From assembly GCA_964017235.1 (NCBI GenBank), contig OZ024940.1, positions 29,072,573-29,136,572 of the forward strand: a stretch of 64,000 nt of DNA. The letters are read 5' to 3'. The position numbers and the translations under genes were made by a program. The DNA is from Sabellastarte sp. h YS-2021 (Eukaryota > Annelida > Polychaeta > Sabellida > Sabellidae). The number at the start of each line of letters is the position of its first letter. The first letter of the stretch is position 1. Below the pieces are notes generated by a model. That model had not been told where the DNA came from, did no database searches, and saw only the letters and a list, made by a program, of their open reading frames with translations. Positions 41,706 to 51,618 of the stretch are shown here, in pieces.

Positions 41706-43195
41706 TGTGGTTTTGCAACACGCCCCATCACCACAACTTGTTTATGATTTATTGATTAAATCATCTTGGGCAATTGGTGTGATTCACTTGTAAGGAATTT
41801 GTCTGACTAAAAATAGAATGAAATTTTTGTGGTTATGCAGGTTGTTACAGTAACAGTAGAAAAAAAGTATATCTATGGTGATACCGAACAAACAGTGTTT
41901 TGAAGCATGGTCTTGCAGTCTATGCAGTAATGAGCTAATATCCCAATATCTACAACAATCAGATGTGTTAAGTAAAAGCTGCTTACGGGTATAGTAAGAT
42001 TTTATGTTAAGATGTACAACATAATATCTAGCAAGACGGCTGCCCCAATGTGTTTAGCACTATTAACCGTTGCAATAGATTGGAAGCCCTTAAAATAAGT
42101 CTTGGATATCCCACATTTGAGGGCAAATGTAGATCTTAGTAGATAATAGCATATGTTATCAACATGGAAAAGTTGAATATCAGCATGGGCAGGAAAGTAC
42201 AATGGACAGACAATTAGCTTCAGCATCTGTTCATTGTACTGTCTTGTTCATTAGACAGCCCACTGTTCATACTGCATAACTTGCATGGTTAACAAGTTTA
42301 TCAATTTGTAAGCTCAGCTGTGACCTCTGTAGTTAACAGCTTAATTCCAGTTATGTTTTAGATGTGTTTGTTTGTTTGTTACTCTCTTTGTGATAACTTC
42401 ACCAGAAATGAACTTTTTTGGATTTTTTTAAGTACATGCACCTGCATTTAAAGAGTTAGTGTGTGGATATTGATTTTGTATCAGTCTTTGTCTTCAATGG
42501 GTTGTGCCCTTGGTGAAATATGTCAATGTAATTTCTTTGTGACATCACATTAAATGTATTTGGAGGGACCTGGAAGCCAATAAAGTTCACTGAGACCAGG
42601 AGAAATATGGTCAAAGCATGTGAGTCTTAGTAATGCTGCAAAGTTTTGGACTTTCCAAAGTCTGTTCAGTTCAGCCAGTGGTATATCACTCATGGTCAGT
42701 CCAAAGTTTGTCAGTAAAGTTGATCTTGCAAGACATTTTTTTCTTCATTTACTTCCTTATTTTTGCAGTTGGAAATGTGTGTAATACTTTTTAATATACA
42801 TGTTAATTGAGCCACAAAATACACAAATGGATGATGGGTGGGGTTTGTCCAATAGTCATTGCATGCAAAAGGAGTCCTGGGTTTAGCCAATTCTTAGTCT
42901 TATCTTGCGTCTATTTTTCAGAATAGTTAAGCCTGAGACTTGGCTAGAACCTTTTATACAGGTTGTTCTTATCACTGTACATATCTATGAATCAAGACAT
43001 ATTCTCAAAACATATTTCAGCGAAAACACTCTACACCAGCAGTGTTTACTTTTCATAAACTCTTGATTAGGAAAAGTGCATTAAAACAGGTAATTTTAAA
43101 GGAAATATTGCTATGGACAAACAACAAGGCCTAATAAACCACTCATTAAATTACCTGAGCTTCAGAATTCAGAAATTGCCTCCTTATTGTCTCCA
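41706..43195. other. No recognised gene
   Basis: AT-rich sequence with a short (TTTG)n tract at about 42368. A 74-codon minus frame at 42002-42226 has no support. Confidence 0.4.
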
Positions 43196-43447
43196 GGGGT
43201 GGTATTCACTAACATTCCTATCTTAGTTTTAGTCCTAACTTTAGAATTTTATCATATTGATCATATGCCTGAGTTTATTTTTATTACAGTAAGCACAATT
43301 TTAACTCTTAAATTTTCTTGTAGAATCAATATACTTTTAAATTGGTAGCTGAATTTGATAATTGAATTAGAGTATCATTACAAATTGATGATTGATAATT
43401 GTGTATAAGATAGGCCTAAGACTAGGAATGTTAGTGAATACCGCCCC
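43196..43447. mobile_element. Foldback MITE with GGGG(T/C)GGTATTCACTAAC ends
   Basis: The left end GGGGTGGTATTCACTAACA and the reverse complement of the right end (GGGGCGGTATTCACTAACA) differ at one base, and the inverted match goes on through 'ttcctatctta' and 'cctaggcc'. About 252 bp, no coding sequence. Its 'tattcact' end and interior 'tcttagt/actaaga' blocks relate it to 21467-21704. Confidence 0.8.
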
Positions 43448-43576
43448 AGGTGAATAAGATACCAATTTCGTAATCAAATAACCCAATCAAAACAGCTACA
43501 AGCCACATGTACTGGCTGTGTGCAAGGAAAAACATCTTGAATAATAAACCTCTTGAGTTAGCTGTAATATTTTTTT

Positions 43577-43801
43577 GTGCCCACAATTAACCACGCATTA
43601 ACACGTGATAAAGGCGTCGGAAGAAATTCATGTGATATCTGCAAACAAAGAGATCCTGTTTGTGTTGTAGCAAGAAAGCACTGTTTGAAAATACAAGAGA
43701 AGGCTTCCAGTGTGGCACTGTTTGAAAGACTTGCAGTATGGGATATTTCACTTTATTCCCAGGATTTTATCTATGAAGGTAGGTACGTATTTTTATTGTA
43801 A
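43577..43801 (+). CDS. Possible isolated exon, uncharacterised
   Basis: A 74-codon frame with protein-like content: 'CDICKQRDPVCVVARKHC' followed by 'SVALFERLAVWDISLYSQDF', then a possible donor (GAAG|GTAGGT) at about 43778. The paired Cys residues could bind metal. There is no good acceptor nearby, no second exon and no repeat match, so this may be chance. I do not recognise a family. Confidence 0.2.
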   Translation: MPTINHALTRDKGVGRNSCDICKQRDPVCVVARKHCLKIQEKASSVALFERLAVWDISLYSQDFIYEGRYVFLL

Positions 43802-44485
43802 GCCTGTCAAACGTTAAGGGAGTTTGCTGCAGATATATGTTTTGATGTGTGCAGAACTTTTGTAATGTCTTCTGTCTGGTAAGTGACCTACTTGCATTGG
43901 CAAGTTAAAACAAAGCTAATTAATTTGTTCCCAAATTTATTCCTCTATTTACAAAAAAATAATTCTCACAATATATGTGTCTTAATATTCTGTACGCACT
44001 AAAGTTAATTTTTGCAATTTCATGATTATGCCACAAAGTTTGTTTTCACTTCCAAAGGAAAGGTCCCGGATTTCCCAGTTGGAAGAATTTACAGGGACTA
44101 AAGAGGAAAATCAGTTATCCTTCCCGTTTCGTCAGATTTTTTTTCATACCCCTCAGTTTCTCTTTTTCCTCTTTACAGCAAAATGGTTCAAGATATTTTC
44201 AGGTTTTCTGTGTTCATTTCAGGGTTTTAGGGGGACAAGTTTAAAAAAAAATTGTTTGCATCTGCCAGCTTATTTCCAAGATGGCTGCCATCAATATTTA
44301 AAGCTGATCTGGACTCGAAGTCCTGATTGCTTTGACCGATTTTCTTCAAATTTTGTACAGTCATTGATATTCCTAACTAGAGGAACTCTATTGATTTTGT
44401 ACAAAATTGCTAAAAACATGGCCGCCAGTGGTAATTTTGTAAATTGTGACTTCACTGGTGCTATGCTAAATATCAGAAGACTTTC
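43802..44485. other. Repeat-like sequence with ATGGC(T/C)GCC motifs
   Basis: AAGATGGCTGCC at 44278-44289 and ACATGGCCGCC near 44416-44426 lie in a region that also resembles 20096-20900 and 24480-24530. A 167-codon plus frame runs through it (44022-44525) and ends in the SINE, so I treat it as non-coding. Confidence 0.45.
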
Positions 44486-44498
44486 TCCAAATGTCTCA

Positions 44499-44653
44499 CT
44501 AGGTCCTCGGTGGCCTAGTGGTTAGCAAGTTTGGCATCTAATCATAGGCTGTCACCTCTGTGGGTTCGAGTCCCACAAGTGGCAATGCTGAGGACCTGTC
44601 CCAATATGACCCTGGCTGTTGAGCGGGACGTAAAACCCCAACTTTGACCTTTG
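44499..44653 (+). mobile_element. Short tRNA-derived SINE, third head type, 13-bp TSD
   Basis: TCCAAATGTCTCA at 44486-44498 and 44654-44666 is a perfect target-site duplication. Sister of 26842-26993: A-box-like TGGCCTAGTGGTTAGCAAG, B-box GGGTTCGAGTCCC, and the module 'caatatgaccctggctgttg' ending 'gacgtaaaaccccaactttg'. Both boxes are intact. Confidence 0.94.
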
Positions 44654-44666
44654 TCCAAATGTCTCA

Positions 44667-45480
44667 AAAATATTCATATTGTGTTTTCCCCACATGTTTT
44701 ACCACCATAGAGAACATTTTTTGCCATAAAAAGGTCAATATAGACCCTTGAAGCTAAAAAAATTGAAAACTGACTTTTTTGTATGTTTCTGGAGGATGTC
44801 TGTAGGCCTATTTTGTTTAATGATCACTGGTGAACAGTACCATTTTTGGTAAAGTTTCCATTGACAGTGTTTTCTTGGCCAAAAATGCATCAAATTTATC
44901 ATGCTAGATTACCAGATTTCTTGATCCTGCAACAATTTCGAAATACTTTTCCAAAGATGGCTCAACCCTGTATTTCAACCCAACCTGTAATGAAGGATTT
45001 TAATTTATAAAATATTGTTAGAAAACTTTCAGGGAAGATAACAAACTGAAATATATTTTGAAATCATCTTGCATTACATTATAATCCAATTATAATGTGG
45101 CAACACATGTCATAGATAATTCAGATAGGGTAATTAAGTCATCATTGGTGCTTGGGTAAATATTTTAAACTTGTTAATTTGGTGAAAAGGCTTTTGCAAA
45201 AGGTGGAACTATGAAGGATGTTGTTTGATAAAGTTATTTTAATTATCAGTAATTTTCAGTCAAAGCATTAACATGATGCACTTGTAGAAAGTAAAATGAC
45301 ACAATTCATCCTGACACTTAAAAATAACTTAAATTTAAAAGACATTTTTATGCAAAAAAATTATTATTTTTTGATGGAGGATTTGTTGGGTTTAAACCTG
45401 GGTAGTAGGCCTATGATTGCCTATGATTGTAGGCCCCTTCCAGCATCTGTCATGTCTCTGCACACTGCTTTATCCACAGC
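44667..45480. other. No recognised gene
   Basis: AT-rich interval. No supported frame; some similarity to module-type repeats ('cccaacctgtaatgaaggat') is too weak to assign. Confidence 0.4.
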
Positions 45481-45692
45481 AAAAAATGCTCAAGACGTCC
45501 ATCTTGTTTTTCAGAATGAGGCGAAAAATATTCCCAGACAAGATTTTGTGGTAATGATCATATTCTGCAAATTTGATAAGTTTACCTATAATATCTTAGG
45601 CTCTAGAGGGGCAACGGGAATATCTCTATGCACTGCGGCGGTGTATTCATGCATAATCCATAGTATCCACTGGATGTTACCTGGTGGATACA
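45481..45692 (-). repeat. GTATCC-hairpin end of a tandem-core element, minus orientation
   Basis: On the minus strand: TTGTATCCACCAGG...CCAGTGGATACTATGG hairpin (given in parts), then a GC-rich 'acaccgccgcagtgcataga', then 'aaaatcttgtctgggaatat' and 'gcctcattctgaaaaacaag'. The same order of blocks is found at 24330-24510 in plus orientation. The tandem core is absent. Confidence 0.65.
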
Positions 45693-45782
45693 ATAAGAGG
45701 GGATTCACGATTCTGGAGCATGCTTGATCCAGTGTGGAATGTTCAACTTTTAAATCTGTGTCTGTTGCTTTGGGTTCACTGA

Positions 45783-45880
45783 CAGAACCTTGACCAACTG
45801 TATGTACTGGTTTCTTCTGCCCATAAAACTACCGACCGTGATATGACCTGTACAGTGTGCTGAACGTGACGTTATTTGTT
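45783..45880 (+). repeat. 3' half of a tRNA-derived SINE
   Basis: 'cagaaccttgaccaactgta', 'tgtactggtttcttctgccc' and 'gatatgacctgtacagtg' match the second half of the 17360 family. The head is missing and the last module is altered (gtgctgaacgtgacgttatt). Confidence 0.85.
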
Positions 45881-45959
45881 GGGGAATGGTGCAATGTATA
45901 TCTCATTAATGATTCTACTAACAAAATGGCACACGTGGATGTACTGGTTTATACATTCA

Positions 45960-46290
45960 AAATTTGAAATTGCTGTAAATAAAGTATAATTATACAGATC
46001 ACCTCACTAAAGCAGTCTTTGGGAAGTTTATATGTGAAACAACACTTTTCCTTAGATAAAATGCATTAAATGAAGGATATATGTCACAAATAGAATAGTT
46101 TGAATTGTAAAGAAAGGTCACATGACACAGAAAACCACTGTGGTTATTTGATAATCTTGGACTTAGCTAAGTAACCCTTTGTGGATATGGTTTTAAGACA
46201 AAACTTAGCTGAGACAATAGTCTTAACTTTAAGACTGGACTTAAGCCTAAGACCTGGCTAAGTCTAAAACCTTTCATGAATACAGGCCCA
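45960..46290 (+). repeat. Dispersed repeat with CTTAGCTAAG motifs, inverted copy of 7440-7840
   Basis: Runs from 'gtaaataaagtataattata' through 'aagcagtctttgggaagttt', 'atgaaggatatatgtcacaa' and 'ggtcacatgacacagaaaac' to 'cttggacttagctaagtaac' and 'cctttcatgaatacaggccc'. These blocks appear in reverse at 7440-7840. Confidence 0.7.
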
Positions 46291-46479
46291 TGATTACACA
46301 GATCATGTCTGTGAAATACGCCTATTCATTGTATTGGTGTTTTTTCCAGCATCACAAATTGTGTGTACTCTCAAATCCAGGAAGAATATCCTGTGGTACA
46401 CAAATCTTGCACAACAAGGCTCAACTTTGCATGATATCTTTTTCAGACAGCCATTTGGTATTCATAAAGCAATCATACC

Positions 46480-46800
46480 ATCTCAGGACATATTAGCTTA
46501 TACTAATGTAAAAGTCAGTACATGTATGAGTGAATTATATGTACTGAAACTTCATTACTTGAACTGAAAATTTTCTTCAACTGCAAAGAAACTTCAGCCT
46601 TCAGCAAGGCTATTGCGATACATGACACAGAGCAGTTGCAAAAGTGTTGTGTGAATTTGTTTGACAATATACAAAAAGTTTTCCAGTATAATATTAGTTG
46701 AAAATTTTACAGTATTGGATAGTTCATGATATAACACCAAACATTTCAACTGTTAAGGTAGGCATTATTTTAAACCTTTAATATGGTCATTTTGAAAACT
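46480..46800 (+). repeat. Dispersed repeat, 'gtctagacagtg' family, diverged copy
   Basis: 'tgtaaaagtcagtacatgta' to 'cttcagccttcagcaaggct' matches 18990-19115. 'gatagttcatgata' and 'gttaaggtaggcattatttt' match 23800-23880 and 55640-55690. The central 'gtctagacagtg' part is deleted. Confidence 0.55.
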
Positions 46801-47221
46801 CCAGACTCTTTTTCAATAGACAGTGTACAACAAAGGAAAGAATATCTATGGAGACCCAATGGTAACATTAAAGGAAGAATATATTCCGTCATTTTTTGAG
46901 GGATGAAAGATTCTATATTGTCATAGCGACTTGCAGTTTTTGTTTTTGAAAGGTTTAGATGGCTGTCATGTGCGTTTCTTTGATAGTTCCTCTGTGGCCT
47001 ACAAACATTGTCCTTCAAGGTCAGCCCTTGATCCCCACCGAGTCAATTTTATTTTGCAACTCGGTAAATTACTTTAACTACAACACTTAAATTAAGAGGG
47101 TTTTTTGCCAGGGTGGAGAGGGGGGGGTGGGCTGTGTTGCTTCAATAATTTTTCCTTAGTTTCTCATGTCCTAAATATTTTTCCTGCTTTTGCAAATCTA
47201 GGCCCATTAATAGTGATTAAT
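46801..47221. other. No recognised gene
   Basis: AT-rich spacer with a G-rich run near 47120 (about GGAGAGGGGGGGGTGGG). Confidence 0.4.
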
Positions 47222-47475
47222 AGTGATTAATAGTGCTTGTAGCTACTTTTAGTAAAATGCGTATAACTCCAAAATGACTGCATTTGCAGTTTTACTAAAA
47301 TATGTTAATCAGGTACTTTCCCTGTACCTACAACATGTTTACTATCTGTTTATGAGCGATGTTTTGATGTTCTTTGTCATGGCAAATTTTCAGAGATGTA
47401 GCACCACAGATAACTGATTAATAGCTTCTTTGCTATTTTGCCAATGAATAATTAATTCACTTTTAACTTCAAAAC
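47222..47475 (+). repeat. Diverged relatives of the 157-bp satellite monomer
   Basis: 'gtagctacttttagtaaaat', 'gcgtataactccaaaatgac', 'aaaatatgttaatcaggtac' and 'actgattaatagcttctttg' echo the satellite monomer at 430-1998 in order and spacing, but with many changes. At least one and a half monomers. Confidence 0.5.
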
Positions 47476-47949
47476 TATTGCCTTTTGAGGCTTCTTCACA
47501 TATCCATGATCTGTGTTATGGTATATAACTGAGTATAGTGGGAACTGAGTATAGTGGGAACTTAACCTGTCCTTTTTCCCATCACCCGTATCCATGTCCT
47601 TTCTTGTCCATATCCATGGGGCCCTAGAACTTTTAGTGTAAAACAGTGTACTAGCTGCCCGTGTCCGTGAAAAATGAATTTTTTCCTTCCTAATCACAGA
47701 CATTTATGAGTACACTGTTTTATACCAAAAGATCTAGGTATCACAGATATGGGCAATAACAGATACAGGTGATGACAGGTGAAGTTCCTACATAATAGCT
47801 ACTTTGATAGTTCATCTTTCAGTAGGTGTTTTGTAACTACAAACCATTGAATTTACAGCATTTTTTTAAAACAAATTTTTGTCGTAGTAGCTTTTCAGAG
47901 ATGTAGCTCCACGACTAATATGAATATGCAATTTCAAGATCATATACTC
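47476..47949. other. No recognised gene
   Basis: No convincing frame. Contains short direct repeat 'actgagtatagtgggaact' twice near 47528-47560. Confidence 0.4.
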
Positions 47950-48243
47950 AACACGGGTGGATCCAGCTTTTAAGTAAGGTGGGGGTTCACATCAGACATA
48001 CCATAACTAGTGGGGTCGGGGTGGGGGGCATGCCTCCCTGGGAAACAAAATAGGTTTTGGTAAAAATATAGTGCATTTCCTGTAAATTTAACACCACTTT
48101 CAAGAAATAATTTTGCCTAAATGCTTATATGTATTTTTTAAATATTGATGCCAAAATAATAAATTAAGTGATTGAACTCCTTACGTTATTTTTCAAGGGG
48201 AGTTCGAACCCCCTGAACCCCCCCATCCCGATCCACTAGTGTT
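47950..48243. mobile_element. MITE-like element with GTGGATCC-type inverted ends
   Basis: The ends AACACGGGTGGATCC and (reverse complement of the right end) AACACTAGTGGATCG are imperfect inverted repeats. Inside each end lie the G-rich 'ggggtcggggtggggggcat' and C-rich 'ttcgaaccccctgaaccccc' blocks. 294 bp, non-coding. A target-site duplication was not clear. Confidence 0.6.
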
Positions 48244-49762
48244 CAAGTCATTTAAGTAGGACAAATTCAACACCTGGAAATGATTCCCAGGCCATGACTT
48301 CCTGCAAGCTGTTTAAGGGGCTATCAACGTAACGCATCGTTCTTACAGCCAACGAAAGTGGTTTAAATGCATGGATGATTTTTTTCAGGGTTGTATATTT
48401 CTGAGGCTTAAAGTCAGAATTATCCAGAAGAATATACTTGTTTATTGCATGGTATATTTCATGAGGCAAATAAATTCATGAATAAAAGTTTTCTTATGGG
48501 TTTTAACCCTGTATATTCATATATAAACAACAAATAACAAAGACAAATGTAAAACAAATGTGTCCTATTTCTGGGCACCTAAAACAAAGGACATGCCTTC
48601 CTTTGTGGCACAATCAGGATATAACGGGGAATGAACAGAAATTTTTTATACACTATTTCAAAGAAAAACATATCACCTAAATTTTGAATGAATTAGATTT
48701 TAATTAATTTAGGCATTTGTTTGCAGAAATAAAAAAATAAAGCAATATCACATTGCATGTTTTTATTTTTTCATTTCTATCTCACATTACACTTATTAAA
48801 AATTTAAACAAATTTTAAATTAAAAAAGTAGATCATTCAAAATCATCCCTATGTGTTTGGGGACTAGTGTATGTACTGGTATCCTCATTTACACCAGTGT
48901 TGTGGTTATATTCTGTCACAATATAAAGGTATCCGCTCTCCTATCTGTGCCAAATGTTCTAGCCTCTCATCAGTAACTAAGAGTAACTAAGGCTTAGTTA
49001 TACAAAACAGATTATTTTTACATGTCTTCATATATTTATGCATAAGTGTCTAAATAATAATATGTACTCCATACATATTGGATCTTTATATTTATAAAAT
49101 AAATTACCCCATTTCTATTAAATATATGTATATGTTATGATGCTTTAGGTAGAACTATATTCTATGTGGACTGATATTTTTGTAATGTTCTAAGTGCATT
49201 GGTGATTGTAAATAAAGCTTATTAAATTGTTGTAAAAATCATCATATCATCATGTAAAAGAATCAAGATAACATGACAGTAAATAAATTTAGTGTATTAA
49301 GAATTGAGGATATATATAAAATATAATCATTGTGTTTAGAACATATGCATCTCTTTAAGGAATCAGAAAGGCTACATACAACGAGACAGTTTATCCCAAA
49401 CCCCTCATTTATATACGCACCTCCATTTCTTCACTAGAAAAAAAACATAAACCAGAAACATCACACTTGTAAACTTTGTGTTGCAAGGTCATTATTGATT
49501 TTTCCAGTGAATTCTGCAGACGCTACTCCAGGTCTTTTATAAAAGGAACAAGGGCAATGCATATGCAGAATCACTGTACATAGTCAAGGTCAAGGTCCAA
49601 CTTACGTGACTGTGATACAAACAAACGCGTATATATAATGGGATAAGAGCCTTTTATTTTACAAAGACACACAAGTACGACATATTAAGTTTCAACACAA
49701 ATGTGACACATACGAACTAGTAAATTGTTAATGAACTAAAATTACTTAAAAGGCCCAAACCA
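48244..49762. other. No recognised gene; 3' flank of the DIRS-type element
   Basis: AT-rich sequence. Part of the right side (about 49500-49760) probably belongs to the terminal region of the retroelement that follows, since recombinase coding starts at 49763. I could not find its end repeat with certainty; 'acttacgtgactgtgat' at about 49601 resembles 'acttacgttgactgtaa' at about 53511. Confidence 0.4.
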
Positions 49763-50791
49763 TTATTTTTGTAGGAGTTGTTGAAATGTAGTGGCCACCG
49801 TTGAGGAGGCCTTGGGTGTATGTTTGAAGTAGTGGTTAATGGCAGAGGAAGACCAGCCACCATGAGCTTTGAGGTTCTGCAGAGGGACATTGTGGTCTGC
49901 AGCCCAGGACACAGCTGAACGTCTGAATGCATGGAAACCATAGCTGGCCGGATTAAGGCCCAGGGACCTGATAATTCTTGAGAGGGTGGAGGAAACCATG
50001 GAAGAGGTGAGGATGGACAGGCCGGAGGGGAGGGGAAGGAGGAAAAGGGGGGAGGAGGGAGGGGCAGGGATGAAGGCCAGTAAGGCCTGGAGGGCGGACA
50101 CAGGGCACAAAGGGGAGGAGGACAGTGAAGGAATTTGGACTACTTGGTGGGAATTAGAAGACTGCATGGACTTGCTCCATTTTATGATAATGTGAGCCCC
50201 AGGGGGGCCAAAAATTACGTCACCTCTGAGCAGATTTCTGGTGGCGTCAAACGCCTTAACTGACACAGGCACAACATTTGATATTCGTAAAAATGCAAAG
50301 TATGCTAACAGAAACACAGCTTTGCATACACATCCATACCTTAGAGTGTCACATGCCTTTGTTATCTTATCTAGCAGACTGATGGTGATATTTGCTTTAA
50401 ATTTTGGAACATATGTAGAGTTAATTGACACAGATTTGATGAATAAATACACTTTCCTGTGTTCTAACGCAGAAATGTCAATGTCACAACACTTGAGATA
50501 ATGTTTCAGCACAGAAATGTATGAGGTGAGGGCATGGGCCTTACTGCCATGCTGAACGAGGAGTTCCAGGAATGCCAGGATTGAATCCAGGTCCTGAAGA
50601 GGCAGCTGCAGCCAGGATATGAAGGCCAGATAAAGCTTAAATCTGGTGAGATAGGCAGCCGCTGTGCAAGGACGTAGAGCTGCTTCCACCCTAGAGTGAG
50701 CCTGACGCACCAGGCGTGACGCCAAGGGGCCTGCAATTATAAAAAGACATTTGGTACACACCATAAGCCATTCACAGGCCAGCAGATACAT
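49763..50791 (-). CDS. Tyrosine recombinase of a DIRS-type retroelement
   Basis: 342 residues, no internal stop. Catalytic set of a tyrosine recombinase: R169 ('FLRISN'), H287-x-x-R290 ('GFHAFRRSA'), H310 with W313 ('LKAHGGW'), and Y321 ('NHYF'). The amino-terminal half (about 25-120) has the helical SAM-like core-binding pattern. In DIRS and Ngaro retroelements this enzyme replaces the DDE integrase and inserts circular cDNA without a target-site duplication. The frame overlaps the RT-RNase H frame by 55 bp, as is usual for the order. The first ~20 residues are hydrophobic and may precede the true start. It looks intact although its neighbours are damaged. Confidence 0.9.
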   Translation of the reverse strand: MYLLACEWLMVCTKCLFIIAGPLASRLVRQAHSRVEAALRPCTAAAYLTRFKLYLAFISWLQLPLQDLDSILAFLELLVQHGSKAHALTSYISVLKHYLKCCDIDISALEHRKVYLFIKSVSINSTYVPKFKANITISLLDKITKACDTLRYGCVCKAVFLLAYFAFLRISNVVPVSVKAFDATRNLLRGDVIFGPPGAHIIIKWSKSMQSSNSHQVVQIPSLSSSPLCPVSALQALLAFIPAPPSSPLFLLPLPSGLSILTSSMVSSTLSRIIRSLGLNPASYGFHAFRRSAVSWAADHNVPLQNLKAHGGWSSSAINHYFKHTPKASSTVATTFQQLLQK

Positions 50792-51603
50792 GTGGCTAGC
50801 AGTTCTTTACAAAATTGATCAAGCTCCTGGTTCTGGAAGACCCTAGATAGAGCGTCAGCTTCCTTATTCTGGACCCCTGGGATGTGAGAATAACATAAAC
50901 GAATGTCATGGGAAGCAGCCAGAAGCCAGATGGTCCTAACAATGGCCTGAAGTATTTTGTCCCTCATTCTACTGTCGACCCTAAGGTTCCTGAACGCGCG
51001 ACTTACGTAGATTTTTGAGAGGAGAACGTCATTTCCCAACTCCTGCACTGTGTGAACTATGTCCTCAACTGAGGGGTATTTTAACGTAAAGTCGACGCCG
51101 TCGTAATGGGTGTTGCTGATTCTGTCATTGAGTGACGCCCCGTATGGGTAACTCATGTTCACAATCACTCTTCTGGTGTCGTCAGGTTTGGGACGGGATA
51201 ACAGTGGGGAATAGTGTACAGGGAAGGGGATGTTGTCACATGGCCCTACAATGGCTTTATGTTGTGTTTCTTTTGTGAAATAAGCGTCAACATCCAGGGG
51301 GAAATTTGTCGCTGAGGGGTGGTTGCTGAGGTGAGTTTCACTAATAGCCATATTAAGAGAACTTGTAGCGTCATCTGATGCACACTGCTCATGTTCACTA
51401 CAACTAAAATTGGAGCTATCCGTGATACTGTCACTGGTATTTACTAAAAGCGAATTTCTAAAAATACAACTATGCGCACTGAGAGAACGCCAGCGCATGT
51501 TGATACCGGTACACTCACACTCTGTCGACTGTGATGAGGTGCTAACCCCAATGCTGCTATTGAAAAGTCTGTTACTATTTACAAAGCGATTGGAGTTGAC
51601 CAA
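50737..51603 (-). pseudogene. RT-RNase H frame of the DIRS-type element with the polymerase core deleted
   Basis: 288 codons without a stop. The first ~100 residues are Ser-rich linker. Then come 'SPLLSRPKPDDTRRVIVNMS', the DIRS RT finger motif, and 'LLSKIYVSRAFRNLRVD', the start of the palm. Directly after 'LRVD' (about 50970) the sequence jumps to 'IWLLAASHDIRLCYSHIPG' and 'NKEADALSR', which is the end of RNase H. The palm with the xxDD active site, the thumb and most of RNase H are gone, yet the frame remains open across the junction. The product cannot be a polymerase. Confidence 0.85.
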
Positions 51604-51618
51604 TCTGCTTCTACAATA

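Noticed and set aside
44022..44525. 167-codon plus-strand open frame
   Set aside because: It runs through repeat motifs (ATGGCTGCC/ATGGCCGCC) and ends within a SINE; Phe-rich, low-complexity translation with no domain.
45296..45727. 143-codon plus-strand open frame
   Set aside because: Its second half is the reverse of a tandem-core element end (same blocks as 24330-24510), so the frame is by chance.
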